NCBI GenBank assembly: GCA_028671895.1
Contig: CM053806.1
Coordinates: 16,999,001-17,063,000 of the forward strand
DNA: 64,000 nucleotides
Direction of reading: 5' to 3'
Source: Oenanthe sinensis
Lineage: Eukaryota > Streptophyta > Magnoliopsida > Apiales > Apiaceae
Shown: piece by piece, positions 23,056 through 35,868 of the stretch
Numbering within the stretch: the first letter of the stretch is position 1
Layout: the number at the start of each line of letters is the position of its first letter
Program-made: the position numbers and the translations under genes
Notes under the pieces: generated by a model
The model's database searches: none
Told to the model about the DNA's origin: nothing
The model's input: the letters and a program-made list of their open reading frames with translations, nothing else

Positions 23056-24714
23056 TGTGACAACCCGAATATTTTTTAAAATTTATTTTTATTATTTAAT
23101 TATTTTATTAGTTTTCTCAAAAGAGTATGAATAAAATTTTTATATTTTATTCCAGTTGGATGTATTTCCATATTTATTTATATTATTATTTTAGAAATTT
23201 TTCGATTCAGTGGAGTTGAGTTCGGTTTTCAAAAAAAATTATATTATTTTATTGATCGGGTCAATACTCGAGTCGGTATTTTTCTTCGGGTGGAAATTTT
23301 ATTTTGGATAAATTATTTGGATATTCAAAATTTAAAATTTTTATATTTTTATATTTTTGAATATTCAAAATATTTAAATATTTTAGAAAGTTATTGTTTT
23401 TAATTAGTTTTTAAAAATAATAATTTTATATGTATAATTATCCTAATCTACTCGCAGACACCCCCCAACCAAATTATTTCAGCAGAAGATGTATTCTTTT
23501 TTCTCCCCTATTTTTTTCTTCTCTCACCACATGCTACTGACTTTCTTTCCTCTCGAGGCGCGTGCACGCCCCCTAAGTTGTTCATCTTCATCGCAATATC
23601 TCTCCCTCTTACACATGTTCTGCCTCTGCCTCTGCCCTGCTTTGTCTTCTTGGTACCTATATATTTATATACTTAAGGTTTTAAAAATTCGTTACTTACA
23701 AATCATGCATTCAATATTTGATATTTATATATATAAATGACCAGCGCTTTAAGACCTACGCATAAGTATAATTTTGGTTAAGTTTTGAGAAGATTATTTT
23801 CTGGGCAGGTTTTCCTTTTTAATTTATTTAGGAGTATAGAAAGGTGATTTGATGATGGTGATCAAGTTAGGAGGCAGTACGACATGTGTTTGTGCATGCG
23901 GATTAATTTCGGATTTTTCTGAGAATATTTTCCGGATATCAGAAAAGACTTATGGGGTGTCCGTAATTGATCTTATGGTAAGATTTTTAAGATTCTAACT
24001 TGACGCTAGTAAATATTCGGGCATGTTAGTTTATATATATTAATTTCATAATTTTTAGAGATTATTTTTATACTCCATAAAGTTCCCTGTTGACCAAATT
24101 TTTGGGTTTAGATGATTATGTTCTCCGTTTTCGACAATTTTATGTGTATATGTATAATTTATTTTGTGGGTTAAATTTATTTACTTTGTTTTAGTATAGT
24201 TGGATTGTATTATTTGGGATCGATTTTGAGGGGCTGTGACCCCAGGAAAAGTACATTTTACAAAGACCTTATTTCGAAAAAAATTCTTCTAATAAAGTAT
24301 TTATTTTAGATTTCAATTTTTATTTTATTAAAAATATTAAGTAATTAATTATTTTGAAAAATAATTTATTTAAAAATTATTAATATAATTAATTTGAATA
24401 ATCACCTAATTTAATTATTAATTGATTTATTCTTATTAATTAAATATTAATTGATCTGTTTATCCGTTTTCAACAAAACAAAAATTTCTATAATCCGAAA
24501 AATAATACGGAAGTTTTAAAAATAGTTTGAAATTTTAAATTTCCTTACAAATCCAGAATAAATATTTTATGAGACATTTTAGTGATCCATTTCGAGTCTA
24601 AAAATATTTTAGAAATATTTAATGTTATTTTTAATTGTTTAATTTGATAACATCATCGAGGGTAGACGTTATAAGTTTTAAAGTATGAATTAGAATTATT
24701 AGTTTGTATTTCTT

Positions 24715-24850
24715 TTTGTTCGAGGATTAATTGTTAGTCTCGAGGATTAATTTTTTATTTATATTCGAGTCTCGATGATTAATTATTGTTTTATATTCGA
24801 GTCTCGAGGATTAATTGTTGTTTTATATTTAAGTCTGGAGGGTTAATTTT
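24715..24850 (+). repeat. Tandem repeat inside gypsy LTR (CGAGTCTCGAGGATTAATT unit)
   Basis: Four to five imperfect copies of (GAGT)CTCGA(G/T)GATTAATT separated by T/A-rich spacers. The same array sits at about 29325-29460 in the 3' LTR, so it predates the insertion. Confidence 0.8.
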
Positions 24851-25451
24851 TATTTAAGGATTAGTTGATAATTGAGTTTATATTTTCATTTTTTCATTTA
24901 TTGGATTTGAGGTGAGTTTTCTTGTTAATAAGAATATGTCTTAGATAAGTATAAAAATATAGTTAAGTTATACACGCTCGTAGAATATAGCGACGTACTT
25001 CAAGGATTAAAGTACTGTCTTATGTTTGACTATAGAAATAGACGCACGGACTCGATCTCGACAGTTGAGACTCATAGTAATCGCAAGAGCGTCAGATCAA
25101 AGAATTATTAAATGATGATACCGTGAGACGGAAGAAGAAATAGTTATATTACTTCGACCGTACGTAATTGCTAAGTACCAAAGGCAAGTATTTTCTCCTT
25201 GATCATCTTAAACACTTTTATTTTCTGTTTCATTTATTCATATCATGATAAATAGCTATTGTTCAGAGTTATTTGTGAATCTTAAATTTTTATTGCGAAA
25301 CAGAATTGTTAATATCAGTACATTTTATATTGAAAAGTTGATTTAAATAAACATATCATATCATGTTTTATCAAAAAATGATATTATTATGAAAAGTGAA
25401 GGATTATGATATTGGTTTAAGCAAGCCGAACATTCCGGATTGCTTGGTCGG

Positions 25452-25545
25452 ATTGGACAGTTACGCAGTGACCGGTAGTGGATGGAGCCTCGTCCTTCGT
25501 GTTGCGTAGTGGCCGGTAGCGGATGGAGCCTGGTCCTACATGTTA
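25452..25545 (+). repeat. Two-copy tandem repeat inside gypsy LTR
   Basis: Two tandem copies of a roughly 43-bp unit containing GCAGTGACCGGTAGTGGATG and GTAGTGGCCGGTAGCGGATG, each followed by GAGCCT(C/G)GTCCT. They are repeated in the 3' LTR at about 30062-30150. Confidence 0.8.
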
Positions 25546-26375
25546 TATATTAGGCCCATGTGTGCTTAGGGTACCGGGTATGATTTGTTGGACTTATAAG
25601 GATGGGTATAAGTCTGTACTATATTCCTTTCTGATCAGGGGAATATGAGTATGAATGTCCAAATCCAGTCTGCCCGTTTGGCTATGATGAAATGTGATTA
25701 TCAATTAGTTGTTTTGTAATATAGCTATTGATGTGATTATTATGAGATGTTTTGATTATTGATTTTATATCCTGATCCACTCTATCTGTTTTTGTTTAAA
25801 AGTTTATTATATACTTGTTGGGCATATTTTTTGCTCACTATTGCTTTTCATCATACATTTTTCCAAATAGGGTCAGAAAATATTAGCCTTTCAGAAAAAC
25901 TAGATCGACGAGATTTATCCGCGTAGCTCGGAAGAAGAAAGTAAGATGTCTTTACAAAGAAGTTTTGATCCAGAAAGTCTGTATCTGGAGTAAGTTTTAT
26001 TTATATATTATTAGGTTATATATATGGTTTGGTATACAATAGTATCGATTGCTGGTATACTCTTTATCAAAGTTATACTGGTAGTATAATATTTATTTAA
26101 AGAGATTGTTGAAATTAATTGTGGAATTTTATGGATGGAGTCAGAAGCGAGATTTGATTTAATTATTTGAGGTTTATAATCATTGATGTTTGGGTTTTGG
26201 ATTCTTGTTTCTAGAACTATAACCTAAAAGAACTTGGTAATTGGGGTCGTAGCTGTAGATTTCAGATATTGAATGACTACATGAGGTTTAAAATATTATT
26301 AAACAGGTGATTTTATATTGAAGATTTTTACGTGACGACCAGATCCCTGACCCCGGATTTGGGGGCATTACAAGG

Positions 26376-26388
26376 TGGTATCAAAGCT
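26376..26388 (+). other. Primer-binding site of the gypsy derivative
   Basis: TGGTATCAAAGCT begins three bases after the 5' LTR and is one change from the tRNA-Met-type TGGTATCAGAGC. Confidence 0.75.
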
Positions 26389-27530
26389 AAGATTATAGAA
26401 ACTAGAAACGAGAGTGTGTAGGAGTGTGTTTAGTTAAGAGATGAACGTTAGAGCTCATATAAAGTTCATGTTGGACTATTGGATATAGTACCAATGATTA
26501 TGTTAAGATTGGAATGTTTGATGAAATGGTTGTATTGAGCTGGATAGAACTCCTTGTAGTTATAGATATTTATTGTGGAATCTTCAAAGACTATTACGAG
26601 TCGACGACGAAGTAGGATATCAATAAGTTTGGGATGTGGAGAAGAAGAGTTTGGAATCGAACGATGGTCCATCAAAGGAGCCAACAAAAGAAGACATTGG
26701 CGGAGACCTTGGCAATACCTTCCTCATTTGTGAATTATTTTGATTACCTTTTTCCATTAATGATTATTTTGACACCTTTCCCATAAAGACTTTTGATAAA
26801 GAATATATCTCTCACTTGCTCGTTATATACCATTATTTTATTCTCTTTGATATTATTTTCTCTAAAAATATCACATTTATAGTTTGTTCAGTTTTAATCC
26901 AAGGTGTGCATCAAAAATATTATTGTCAAAAAATATCAATTATTAACCTGATTTTAAATTCTTTTTCTATTTCTATACTCCAACTGTGGCGAACAACCCT
27001 ATTTTTAGGGGACAGAAGGACTATTTGTCTGTGTGAAAGAAGTTTGATGGGACGCCATCACTTGTGAGTTGTGCATTACAAAAAGGCTAATTACCTATAC
27101 TTGTAAGTGTCTTAATTAAGACACACAATATTAAGTTCTTTTGATCATATTGATCACTTGGTTATTTTTACATTTCAAATAAGATTTATTGTAAAAATTA
27201 AAATTTTATAACCTCAAATTTTGTGACATTTTCTTTGATATGAAATCTTTTCTCTTCAAAGTTCCGTGATTCTTATTATCTCTAAAAAAAATTGAAGGTT
27301 CGCCAACCAAGTCGGAATGAGTTAACTATGATGACAAGAATTTAAAGTTGCGATAAGGCTGCCGATTTAATTAGAGGTTTTGAGAGAAGTTACATACCGA
27401 TTGACGATATCCCTGGTTTTGTAAAATGTGCATATATTATTTCCCGTATTAAGGTGAAGAACGGCTAATCCCTATTGTTAAGCTCATGGTGGAGTAAGAA
27501 CATGTAGTGGTACAACCAGATTTATCCTAT
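26389..27530 (+). other. Internal region of the gypsy derivative, mostly non-coding
   Basis: No convincing gag, protease, integrase or RT motif is found in any frame. The region is AT-rich with short open stretches only. It replaces the several kb of coding sequence expected in an autonomous element. Confidence 0.6.
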
Positions 27531-27726
27531 ATAGAGAAACCAATAAAAATTCTAGACCAACGGGGATAAGAGTTAAAGATTAAATAGTTATTATTATAGA
27601 GGATGTTATGGAGGAATCAATAATTTGGAATGTCAATTTAGATATCATGAATAGAAAGTTAGCAAAGGAACCCTAGTGATTTACTCAAATGATTCCGAGA
27701 ACGGAATCCTTATAAGGAGGGTAGAT
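27531..27726 (+). pseudogene. Relic of gypsy pol C-terminus plus polypurine tract
   Basis: IEKPIKILDQRG, followed after stops by RMLWRNQ, matches the pattern at the pol end of Tekay/Del-type elements (a 'P..ILDR...LR.K....VKVLW' string). It is followed by GATTCCGAGAACGGAATCC and the purine tract AAGGAGGGTAGAT at the LTR edge. Stops in the middle show it is dead. It is the main evidence for the Ty3/gypsy assignment. Confidence 0.6.
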
Positions 27727-30700
27727 TGTGACAACCCAGATATTTTTTAAAATTTATTTTTGTTATTTAATTATTTTATTGTTTTTCTCAAAAGATGAGG
27801 AATAATTTTTTTATATTTTATTCCAGTCGAATGCATTTCCATATTTATTTATATTATTATTTTAGAAATTTTTCGATTTAGTAGGGTTGAGTTCGGTTTT
27901 AAAAAAAATTATATTATTTTATTGATCGGGTCAATATCTCGAGTCGGTATTTTTCTTCGGGTGAAAATTTTATTTTGAGTAAATTATTTGGATATTCGAA
28001 ATTTAATATTTTTATATTTTTGAATATTCGAAATATTTAAATATTTTAGAAAGTTATTGTTTTTAATTAGTTTTTAAAAATAATAATCTTTATATGTATA
28101 ATTATACTAATCTAACCGCAAACACACCCCAACCAAATTATTTCAGCGGAAGCTGTATTCTTTCCTCTCCTCTGTTTTTTTTTCTCTCCCCACATGCTAC
28201 TGACTTTCTTTCTTCTCTACGCGTGTGCACACCCCCTGTGTTGTTCATCTCCATCGCAATCTTTCTCTCTCTTTTAAAATTTAAGGTTTTAAAAATTCAT
28301 TACTTACAAATCATGGATCCAATATTCGATATTTATATATATAAATGACAAGCGCTTTAAGACTACGCATAGGTATAATTTTTGTTAAATTTTGAGAAGA
28401 TTATTTTCTGGGCAGGTTTTCCTTTTTAATTTATTTAGGAGTATAGAAAGGTGATTTGATGATGGTGATCAAGCTAGGAGGCAGTATGACATGTGTTTGT
28501 GGATGAGGATTAATTTCGAATTTTTCTGATAATATTTTTCGGACATCAGAAAAGACTCGTAGGGTGTCCGTAATTGATCTTATGGTGAGATTTTTAAGAT
28601 CCTAACTTGACGCTTGTAAATATTCGGGCATATTAGTTTATATATATTAATTTCGAAATTTTTAGAGATTATTTTTATACTCCATAAAGTTCTCTGTTGA
28701 CCAAATTTTTGGGTTTAGATGATTGTGTTCTCCGTTTCCGACAATTTTATGTGTATATGTATAATTTATTTTGTGGATTAAATTTGTTTACTTTATTTTA
28801 ATATAGTTGGATTGTATTGTTTGGGATTGATTTTGAGGGGCTGTGACCCCGGGAAAAGTTCATTTTACAAAGACCTTATTTTAAAAAGTTTTCTGCTTAT
28901 AAAGTATTTGTTTCAGATTTCAATTATTATTTTATTTAAAATATTAAAGAATTAATTATTTTGAAAAATAATTTATTTAAAAATGATTAATAAATAATTA
29001 ATTTGACTAATCACTTAATTTAATTATTAATTGATTTATTCTTATTAATTAAATATTAATTGATCTGTTTATCCGTTTTCAACAATACAAAAATTTCTGT
29101 AATTCAAAAAATAATCCAGAGGTTATAAAAATAGTTTGAAATTTTAAATTTCCTTACAAACCCAGAATAAATATTTTACGAGACCTTTTAGTGATCCATT
29201 TCAAGTCTAAAAATATTTTAAAAATATTTAATGTTATGTTTAATTGTTTAATTTGATAACGTTATCGAGGGTAGACGTTATAAGTTTTAAAGTATGAATT
29301 AGAATTATTAGTTTATTTCATTTTGTTCGAGGATTAATTGTTAGTCTCGAGGATTAATTTTTTATTTATATTCGAGTCTCGATGATTAATTATTGTTTTA
29401 TATTCGAGTCTCGAGGATTAATTGTTGTTTTATATTTAAGTCTCGAGGGTTAATTTTTATTTAAGGATTAGTTGATAATTGGGTTTGTATTTTCATTTTT
29501 TAGTTTATTGGGTTTGAGGTGAGTTTTCTTGTTAATAAGAATATGTCTGAGATAAGTATATAAATATAGTTAGGTTATACATGCTCGTAGAATATAGTGA
29601 CGTACTTCAAGGATTAAAGTACTGTCTTATGTTTGACTATAGAAGTAGACGCACGGACTCGATCTCGACAGTTCAGACTAGTAGCAATCGCAAGAGCGTT
29701 AGATCAAAGAATTATTAAATAGTGATGCCGTGAGACGGAAGAAGAAATAGTTATGTTACTTCAACCGTAATTGCTAAGCACCAAAGGCAAGTATTTTCTC
29801 CTTGATCATCTTAAACACTTTTATTTTCTGTTTCATTTATTCATATCATGAAAAATAGTTATTGTTCAGAGTTATTTGTGAATCTTAAATTTTTATTGCG
29901 AAATAGAATTGTTAATATCCGTACATTTGATATTGAAAAGTTGATTTAAATAAACATATCATATCTTGTTTTATTAAAAAATATTATTATTACGAAAAGT
30001 GAAGGATTATGATATTGGTTTAAGCAAGCCGAACATTCCGGATTGCTTGGTCGGATTGGACAGTTGCGCAGTGACCAGTAGCGGATGGAGCCTGGTCCTT
30101 CGTGTTGCGTAGTGGCCGGTAGTGGATGGAGCCTGGTCCTACGTGTTATATATTAGGCCCATGTGTGCCTAGGGTACCCGGTATGATTTGTTGGACTTAT
30201 ACGGATGGGTATAAGTCTGTACTATATTCCTTTCTGATCAGGGGAATATGAGTATGAATGTCCAAATCCAGTCTGCCCGTTTGGCTATGATGAAATGTGA
30301 TTATCAATTAGCTGTTTTGTAATATAACTATTGATGTTATTATTACGAGATGTTTTGATTATTGATTATATATCATGATCCACTCTATCTGTTTTTGTTT
30401 AAAAGTTTATTATATACTTGTTGGGCATATTTTTGGCTCACTCTTTCTTTTCATCATACACTTTTCCAGACATGATGAGAAAATATTAGCCTTTAAGAAA
30501 AAGTAGATCGATAAGATTTATCTGCGTAGCTCGGAAGAAGAAAATAAGATGTCTTTATAAAGAAGTTTTGATCCAGAAAGTCTATATCTGGAGTAAGTTT
30601 TATTTATATATTATTATGTTATATATATGGTTTGGTATACAATAGTGTCCACTACTGGTATACTTTTTATCAAAGTTATACTGGTAGTATAAGATTGATT

Positions 30701-30974
30701 TAAAGAGATTGTTGAAATCAATTGTGAAATTTTATGGATGGGGTCACAAGCGAGATTTGATTTGATTATTTGAGGTTTATAATCATTGATGTTTGGGCTT
30801 GAATTCTTGTTTTTAGAACTATAACCTAAAAAATCTTGGTAATTAGGGTCGTAGCTGTAGATTTCAGATATTGAATGACTATAGGTGGTTTAAAATATTA
30901 TTAAATAGGTGATTTTATATTAAAGATTTTCACGTGACGACCAGATCCCTGACCCCGGATTTGGGGACGTTACA
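27727..30974 (+). repeat. 3' LTR of the gypsy derivative
   Basis: A 3248-bp partner of 23056-26372, ending GGGGACGTTACA directly before the CAAAG target duplication. It is slightly shorter, mainly through a loss near 28270, where the 5' copy has extra CT-rich sequence. Confidence 0.92.
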
Positions 30975-30979
30975 CAAAG

Positions 30980-31170
30980 GGTTGAAGAAGTTGTTAATGC
31001 CCTTGTCATAAATGAACCATCCAATCAAAGTTTAGATGCAGGCACTCAATCAATCACGGAGGATCTTGATGTTGCTGATGTTGAAAAGATAAACTCTGAT
31101 GAAGTTCCAATGACAATCTCTGATGCTATCATGGTGCAACCTCTCTCTGCACATCTTGTGGAAACTACAT
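30980..31170 (+). pseudogene. aORF of the 45-kb copia element, middle fragment
   Basis: A 190-bp piece stranded between the two nested elements. It resumes where the gypsy derivative interrupted (GGTTGAAGAAGTTG), contains AAACTCTGATGAAG in frame (Asn-Ser-Asp), and is cut at 31170 by the minus-strand copia element. The last five bases, TACAT, are its target duplication. Confidence 0.7.
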
Positions 31171-32496
31171 TGTTAGGACCAAATGATTGTAGAAGGGGGG
31201 GTTAAATACAATATCTAATAAATATTAAATTCTATTTCGGATAATTTTTTAATAAATTTTTTTAATTATTATCACAAAATTATAATCAAAGAAACACAGT
31301 TCAAGTAAAATACTTATATTAAACTTGAGGTTGGTTACAAGATTAAATCAGAAAATATTCACTAATTAGCTCTTAAAATTCTAGAGTAATTTTGACATGA
31401 AATGCTCTTTAGAATTTGTTTTTAGCCAAAATAGAATGTTAATTGAATTGTTGAATCTACTGACTTAAACTTGTATTTATAGGCAAATCTGGACTTGGAA
31501 GATTTTTTCTGCTCGGAGAGACTTTTTCTCCTCGGGAAGACTTTTTAAAGGCTGGAAGACTTTCTCTTGGGAGACTTTTATGGCTCAGGAAAACTTTCTT
31601 AACCTTGGAAGACTTTTTAAATCTGAAGAGACTTTTTAATAAAATCGCGGGGAGACTTTTAAATGCACAGGATACTTTTTTTAAAAGTCTTCTCGAGAGA
31701 TGAATTAGCCGACATGCATTGTACTTGAAATGTATATCTTCTTTCCCCTTTTTTTGCTTTCTTTTTAATTTAAGTTCTATTACTTTTAGTATATATCTTA
31801 TAAATTAAATTAATTTTTTTTGAATTAATCTAATTAAATAGGATACATAATAAATTATCTTTTTGATAATAGAATTAAATTAAAGTCTTTTTTATTCTAA
31901 AGTAATTCTAAATTAATTAATTTCTTAATCAATTTAAGGAATAAATTAATTCTGATTGAATTAATTTACCAATTAAATTAACTAAATAATTTAATCAATT
32001 AATAGAGAATTAAATTAAAGTCTTGTCTCCATAACTGTTGATGATATAATTTTAAATCTTCTATCTTTACACTAATGTCTGTAGCTGACCACTTCTTCTA
32101 TAATAAAGAATCTTCTCTGTATTTTGCCAACACTCCGTGTACTGTCTGGTTCACGAGTGATTCACAACAAATAGAATTCTTCACTTGACTTTTATAATGT
32201 GGTTCACTTCTGTTCCTTCTGACTTGACTATTTCTGTTGTCACATAATTTTGAAATTTTCTGACATTGTAGCTTCTTCATACTTAAATACTCCACTGAGA
32301 CATGATCAATTAAATTTAGCTTTTATCAATGTAGTACTGCTTCAAGTCTGTAGATTGACTTTGATCTTCTTTTTCTTGTCAAATAATACCTGCTGAAGAT
32401 TCATGTGACATATAATGTATTTACTTAAAAATTATCTATGTTTCAGTTGAGTTGTCATCTCACTAAACAAATAGGCTTATAAACATATGTCTTTCA
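31171..32496 (-). repeat. 3' LTR of the minus-strand copia element
   Basis: A 1326-bp match to 55116-56424. Its TATA box reads CTATAAATAC on the minus strand at about 31472-31484. The region 31495-31690 holds about nine copies of a (C)GGGGAGACTTTTT-like word. The adjoining plus-strand AATCTCCCCCTATTTG is the reversed polypurine tract. Confidence 0.93.
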
Positions 32497-34323
32497 ATCT
32501 CCCCCTATTTGTTTGTTAAACAATAACAAGAAAATCACTAGAGGATAACTCAACTAACAAACAAGAAAAAGATATAACAATAAAACTTGTAAATAAACAA
32601 ACTTTGTTCTGGTTCATATTAAACATTTCCAGATTCAAACATTAATGATAAATACAAGATAGTTGTTCCTCTAGACTGAAAAAATAGTACAAAGTTCTAT
32701 CTTGATCTATCCTTGTTCTAGCAATCAAAAGATATTAACATTTCTTCAATTCTGATCATCTTCAGTCTGTATTTCACCTTCTTCTTCTTCTTCATCACCA
32801 ACAAGAGGTGTGTGTGGTTCTGGTTCAGTTACATTCTGAGAGCTTCCAGAAACCCCATACGCCTTGTTTTGTTCTGATATAGAAAGTCTATACAAAACTT
32901 CATTCTCAAGAGGATCATGTGGAATTGGAGCTAGTTGCTTGAACTCTTCCCATCCTTTCCATTATTTGTAAAAATCAATATCTTTAGACATACAGTAGTC
33001 TTGGATATAATCAGCAGCAGCTGATTTAGCTTGACTTTGAAATCCTTCAGATCGTATCATTTTCTCTACGTCTATTAAGTAGTTCAAATGATATCCAGGC
33101 ATAGACTCTGAATTAAGACGTATTATTTGATATTGATTGTTTTTCAAAAACCTTGCTTCATAAGGTTGAGGTATGATTTTAGGACTCCTTAGAGTGGCAA
33201 AGTCTCGAATATGATCTCGGAGTATTTCATTCATCTCTGAACTTCATTTTACTTTACACAACATAACTCATAACTCAAAGGGTGTTTTTGTTCTGAAGAA
33301 GTCCAACGAAACTTTGTAGAAACCATAATTATCAAGATGAATTATGATATGACAGCCATTTGCATTTACTTTAAATGTGATATACCTGATCTCTAGCTTT
33401 AATGCAGCCATATAAAGATCTACAGTTGTATTAGCAGTGAAAAGTTCACCTATCATGCCGGATACCTCTCTGTCTTGATATGTGCCAATATGAGGTTGAT
33501 CCATGATCATTCTAGCTTGATCTCATTTAGGTCCAAACTTTTTTTTAATGTCTTCCCTCTTGGTAGTGATTGCAGCATCCCATAGCTTTTGCTTTTGTGC
33601 AGCTGCTTCCTTTTCCTCCTTGGATTTAACTTGAAGGAGAGCCTTAAGCTTATCAAGCTTGTCATTCCTTGCTTGAGCTTCATTTTGCATTTCAAGAATC
33701 CTTTCATCTAACTCAAAGTTCTTCTCCATGGATTCTTCTTGAAATCTTCTAAGTTTTTCATCTAGCTCAGCATTTCTTTCTGTTTCATCAGAGAAAAGAA
33801 ATTCTCTGTCAAACTCACCTGTTTCAGCATCACCAAAATTTGATTTTACAGGAGTTTGTTGTTCTGGTTCAAAGAAAGAAAAATCTCATTCTGCTGCATA
33901 GTAAAATTGATCTGACTGATCTATAGCAGCTTCTTGTACTGTGTCATGCATTTTCCTATTTCCTTTGTCTTTGACTGGAGCTTTTTCTTGTACCTTCTCT
34001 CCCTTAGTTGATGGATCCTCTACTGAAGTCTCTTCAAAGAATTGTTGTTGTTCAGGGTTAGGTTTATTTCAAGACTTAACCATGTTGTACACGTGTATCA
34101 AATCTTCATTCAGCTGATCTATGTTTCTTTCAATCATTACAAATTTCGAGGAATTAAGAGCATTATACTGATGATAATCATTTTCTAGAACATCAATACG
34201 ATTTGAGATCTTATTTATCTATGTTAGATTATCAGCAATTTGGATTTGACTCTGCCTTAAGTGCTTGATATCAGCTGCTATAACACCTTGTGTTTGATTC
34301 ACATCATTTGTCTTGAAAAGCAC

Positions 34324-34654
34324 TGTTGGGAATATCCAGCATCTTGCCTATTCGAAACGTTGGCGCTGACTGTTCCCTTAAGGGAATAAATTAGCACCTC
34401 ACTATCACTCCGGAGTTTTGGTGCAATGGTAAGCGCTGAGGTCCTAAAAAGTGGTATCAGAGCAGGTCACGTGTTCGAGTCTCAACGTAAGGCATTTGCT
34501 TGAATATTGGCAATATGCTGGGGGGGATTGTTGGGAATATCCAGCATCTTGCCTATACGAAACGTTGGCGCTGACTGTTCCCTTAAGGGAATAAAGTAGC
34601 ACCTCACTATCACTCCGGAGTTTTGGTGCAATGGTAAGCGCTGAGGTCCTAAAA
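34324..34654 (+). mobile_element. TRIM (miniature LTR element), copy 1
   Basis: Two 126-bp terminal repeats (34324-34449, 34529-34654) start TGTTGGGAATATCCAGCATC and end GAGGTCCTAAAA. They enclose 79 bp with a canonical PBS TGGTATCAGAGCA (34452-34464) and a purine tract CTGGGGGGGAT at the second LTR. The target duplication is AGCAC (34319-34323, 34655-34659). There is no coding capacity. TGGTGCAATGGTAAGCGC near the LTR end and GTGTTCGAGTCTC just after the PBS resemble the A and B boxes of a tRNA-type promoter. Confidence 0.88.
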
Positions 34655-35537
34655 AGCACAGTTGACTTTACTACTTCAATATCCTTTCTAATTAGAGTAA
34701 ACTGATTTGAAACAGGATCTGAAGAATTATGACCATTGACTTGAGCTCGAACTTTTTTTTAATGTCTTCCCTCTTGGTAGTGATTGCAGCATCCCATAGC
34801 TTTTGCTTTTGTGCAGCTGCTTCCTTTTCCTCCTTGGATTTAACTTGAAGGAGAGCCTTAAGCTTATCAAGCTTGTCATTCCTTGCTTGAGCTTCATTTT
34901 GCATTTCAAGAATCCTTTCATCTAACTCAAAGTTCTTCTCCATGGATTCTTCTTGAAATCTTCTAAGTTTTTCATCTAGCTCAGCATTTCTTTCTGTTTC
35001 ATCAGAGAAAAGAAATTCTCTGTCAAACTCACCTGTTTCAGCATCACCAAAATTTGATTTTACAGGAGTTTGTTGTTCTGGTTCAAAGAAAGAAAAATCT
35101 CATTCTGCTGCATAGTAAAATTGATCTGACTGATCTATAGCAGCTTCTTGTACTGTGTCATGCATTTTCCTATTTCCTTTGTCTTTGACTGGAGCTTTTT
35201 CTTGTACCTTCTCTCCCTTAGTTGATGGATCCTCTACTGAAGTCTCTTCAAAGAATTGTTGTTGTTCAGGGTTAGGTTTATTTCAAGACTTAACCATGTT
35301 GTACACGTGTATCAAATCTTCATTCAGCTGATCTATGTTTCTTTCAATCATTACAAATTTCGAGGAATTAAGAGCATTATACTGATGATAATCATTTTCT
35401 AGAACATCAATACGATTTGAGATCTTATTTATCTATGTTAGATTATCAGCAATTTGGATTTGACTCTGCCTTAAGTGCTTGATATCAGCTGCTATAACAC
35501 CTTGTGTTTGATTCACATCATTTGTCTTGAAAAGCAC

Positions 35538-35868
35538 TGTTGGGAATATCCAGCATCTTGCCTATTCGAAACGTTGGCGCTGACTGTTCCCTTAAGGGAA
35601 TAAATTAGCACCTCACTATCACTCCGGAGTTTTGGTGCAATGGTAAGCGCTGAGGTCCTAAAAAGTGGTATCAGAGCAGGTCACGTGTTCGAGTCTCAAC
35701 GTAAGGCATTTGCTTGAATATTGGCAATATGCTGGGGGGGATTGTTGGGAATATCCAGCATCTTGCCTATACGAAACGTTGGCGCTGACTGTTCCCTTAA
35801 GGGAATAAAGTAGCACCTCACTATCACTCCGGAGTTTTGGTGCAATGGTAAGCGCTGAGGTCCTAAAA
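35538..35868 (+). mobile_element. TRIM, copy 2 (carried by the tandem unit)
   Basis: Identical in layout to copy 1 and displaced by exactly 1214 bp, including the AGCAC flanks. It arose by segmental duplication, not a new insertion. Confidence 0.88.

Larger units (their letters stand above)
23056..26372 (+). repeat. 5' LTR of the gypsy derivative
   Basis: A 3317-bp copy, similar to 27727-30974 with scattered substitutions and small indels. It contains two internal tandem arrays (about 24715-24850 and 25452-25545). A CCCCAACCAAATTATTTCAGC block and CT-rich stretches near 23460-23650 suggest the transcribed leader side, but I cannot place a TATA box with certainty. Confidence 0.92.
23056..30974 (+). 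mobile_element. Ty3/gypsy (chromovirus-like) deletion derivative with 3.3-kb LTRs
   Basis: LTRs at 23056-26372 (3317 bp) and 27727-30974 (3248 bp) both start TGTGACAACCC and end in (G)TTACA. They are flanked by the 5-bp duplication CAAAG (23051-23055, 30975-30979). Only 1354 bp lie between them: a PBS, little recognisable coding, a scrap of the pol C-terminus and a purine tract. Gag, protease, RT and most of integrase are missing, so mobility would depend on a helper. Large LTRs and the pol-tail scrap point to a Tekay/Del-type chromovirus; that lineage is inferred. Confidence 0.88.

Noticed and set aside
33507..33729. Three independent coiled-coil genes at 33.5, 34.7 and 35.9 kb
   Set aside because: They are the same aORF segment copied by an exact 1214-bp tandem triplication.
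34407..34475. A tRNA gene
   Set aside because: A- and B-box-like words are present, but no cloverleaf with a matching acceptor stem can be formed, and the site lies across a TRIM LTR and PBS.
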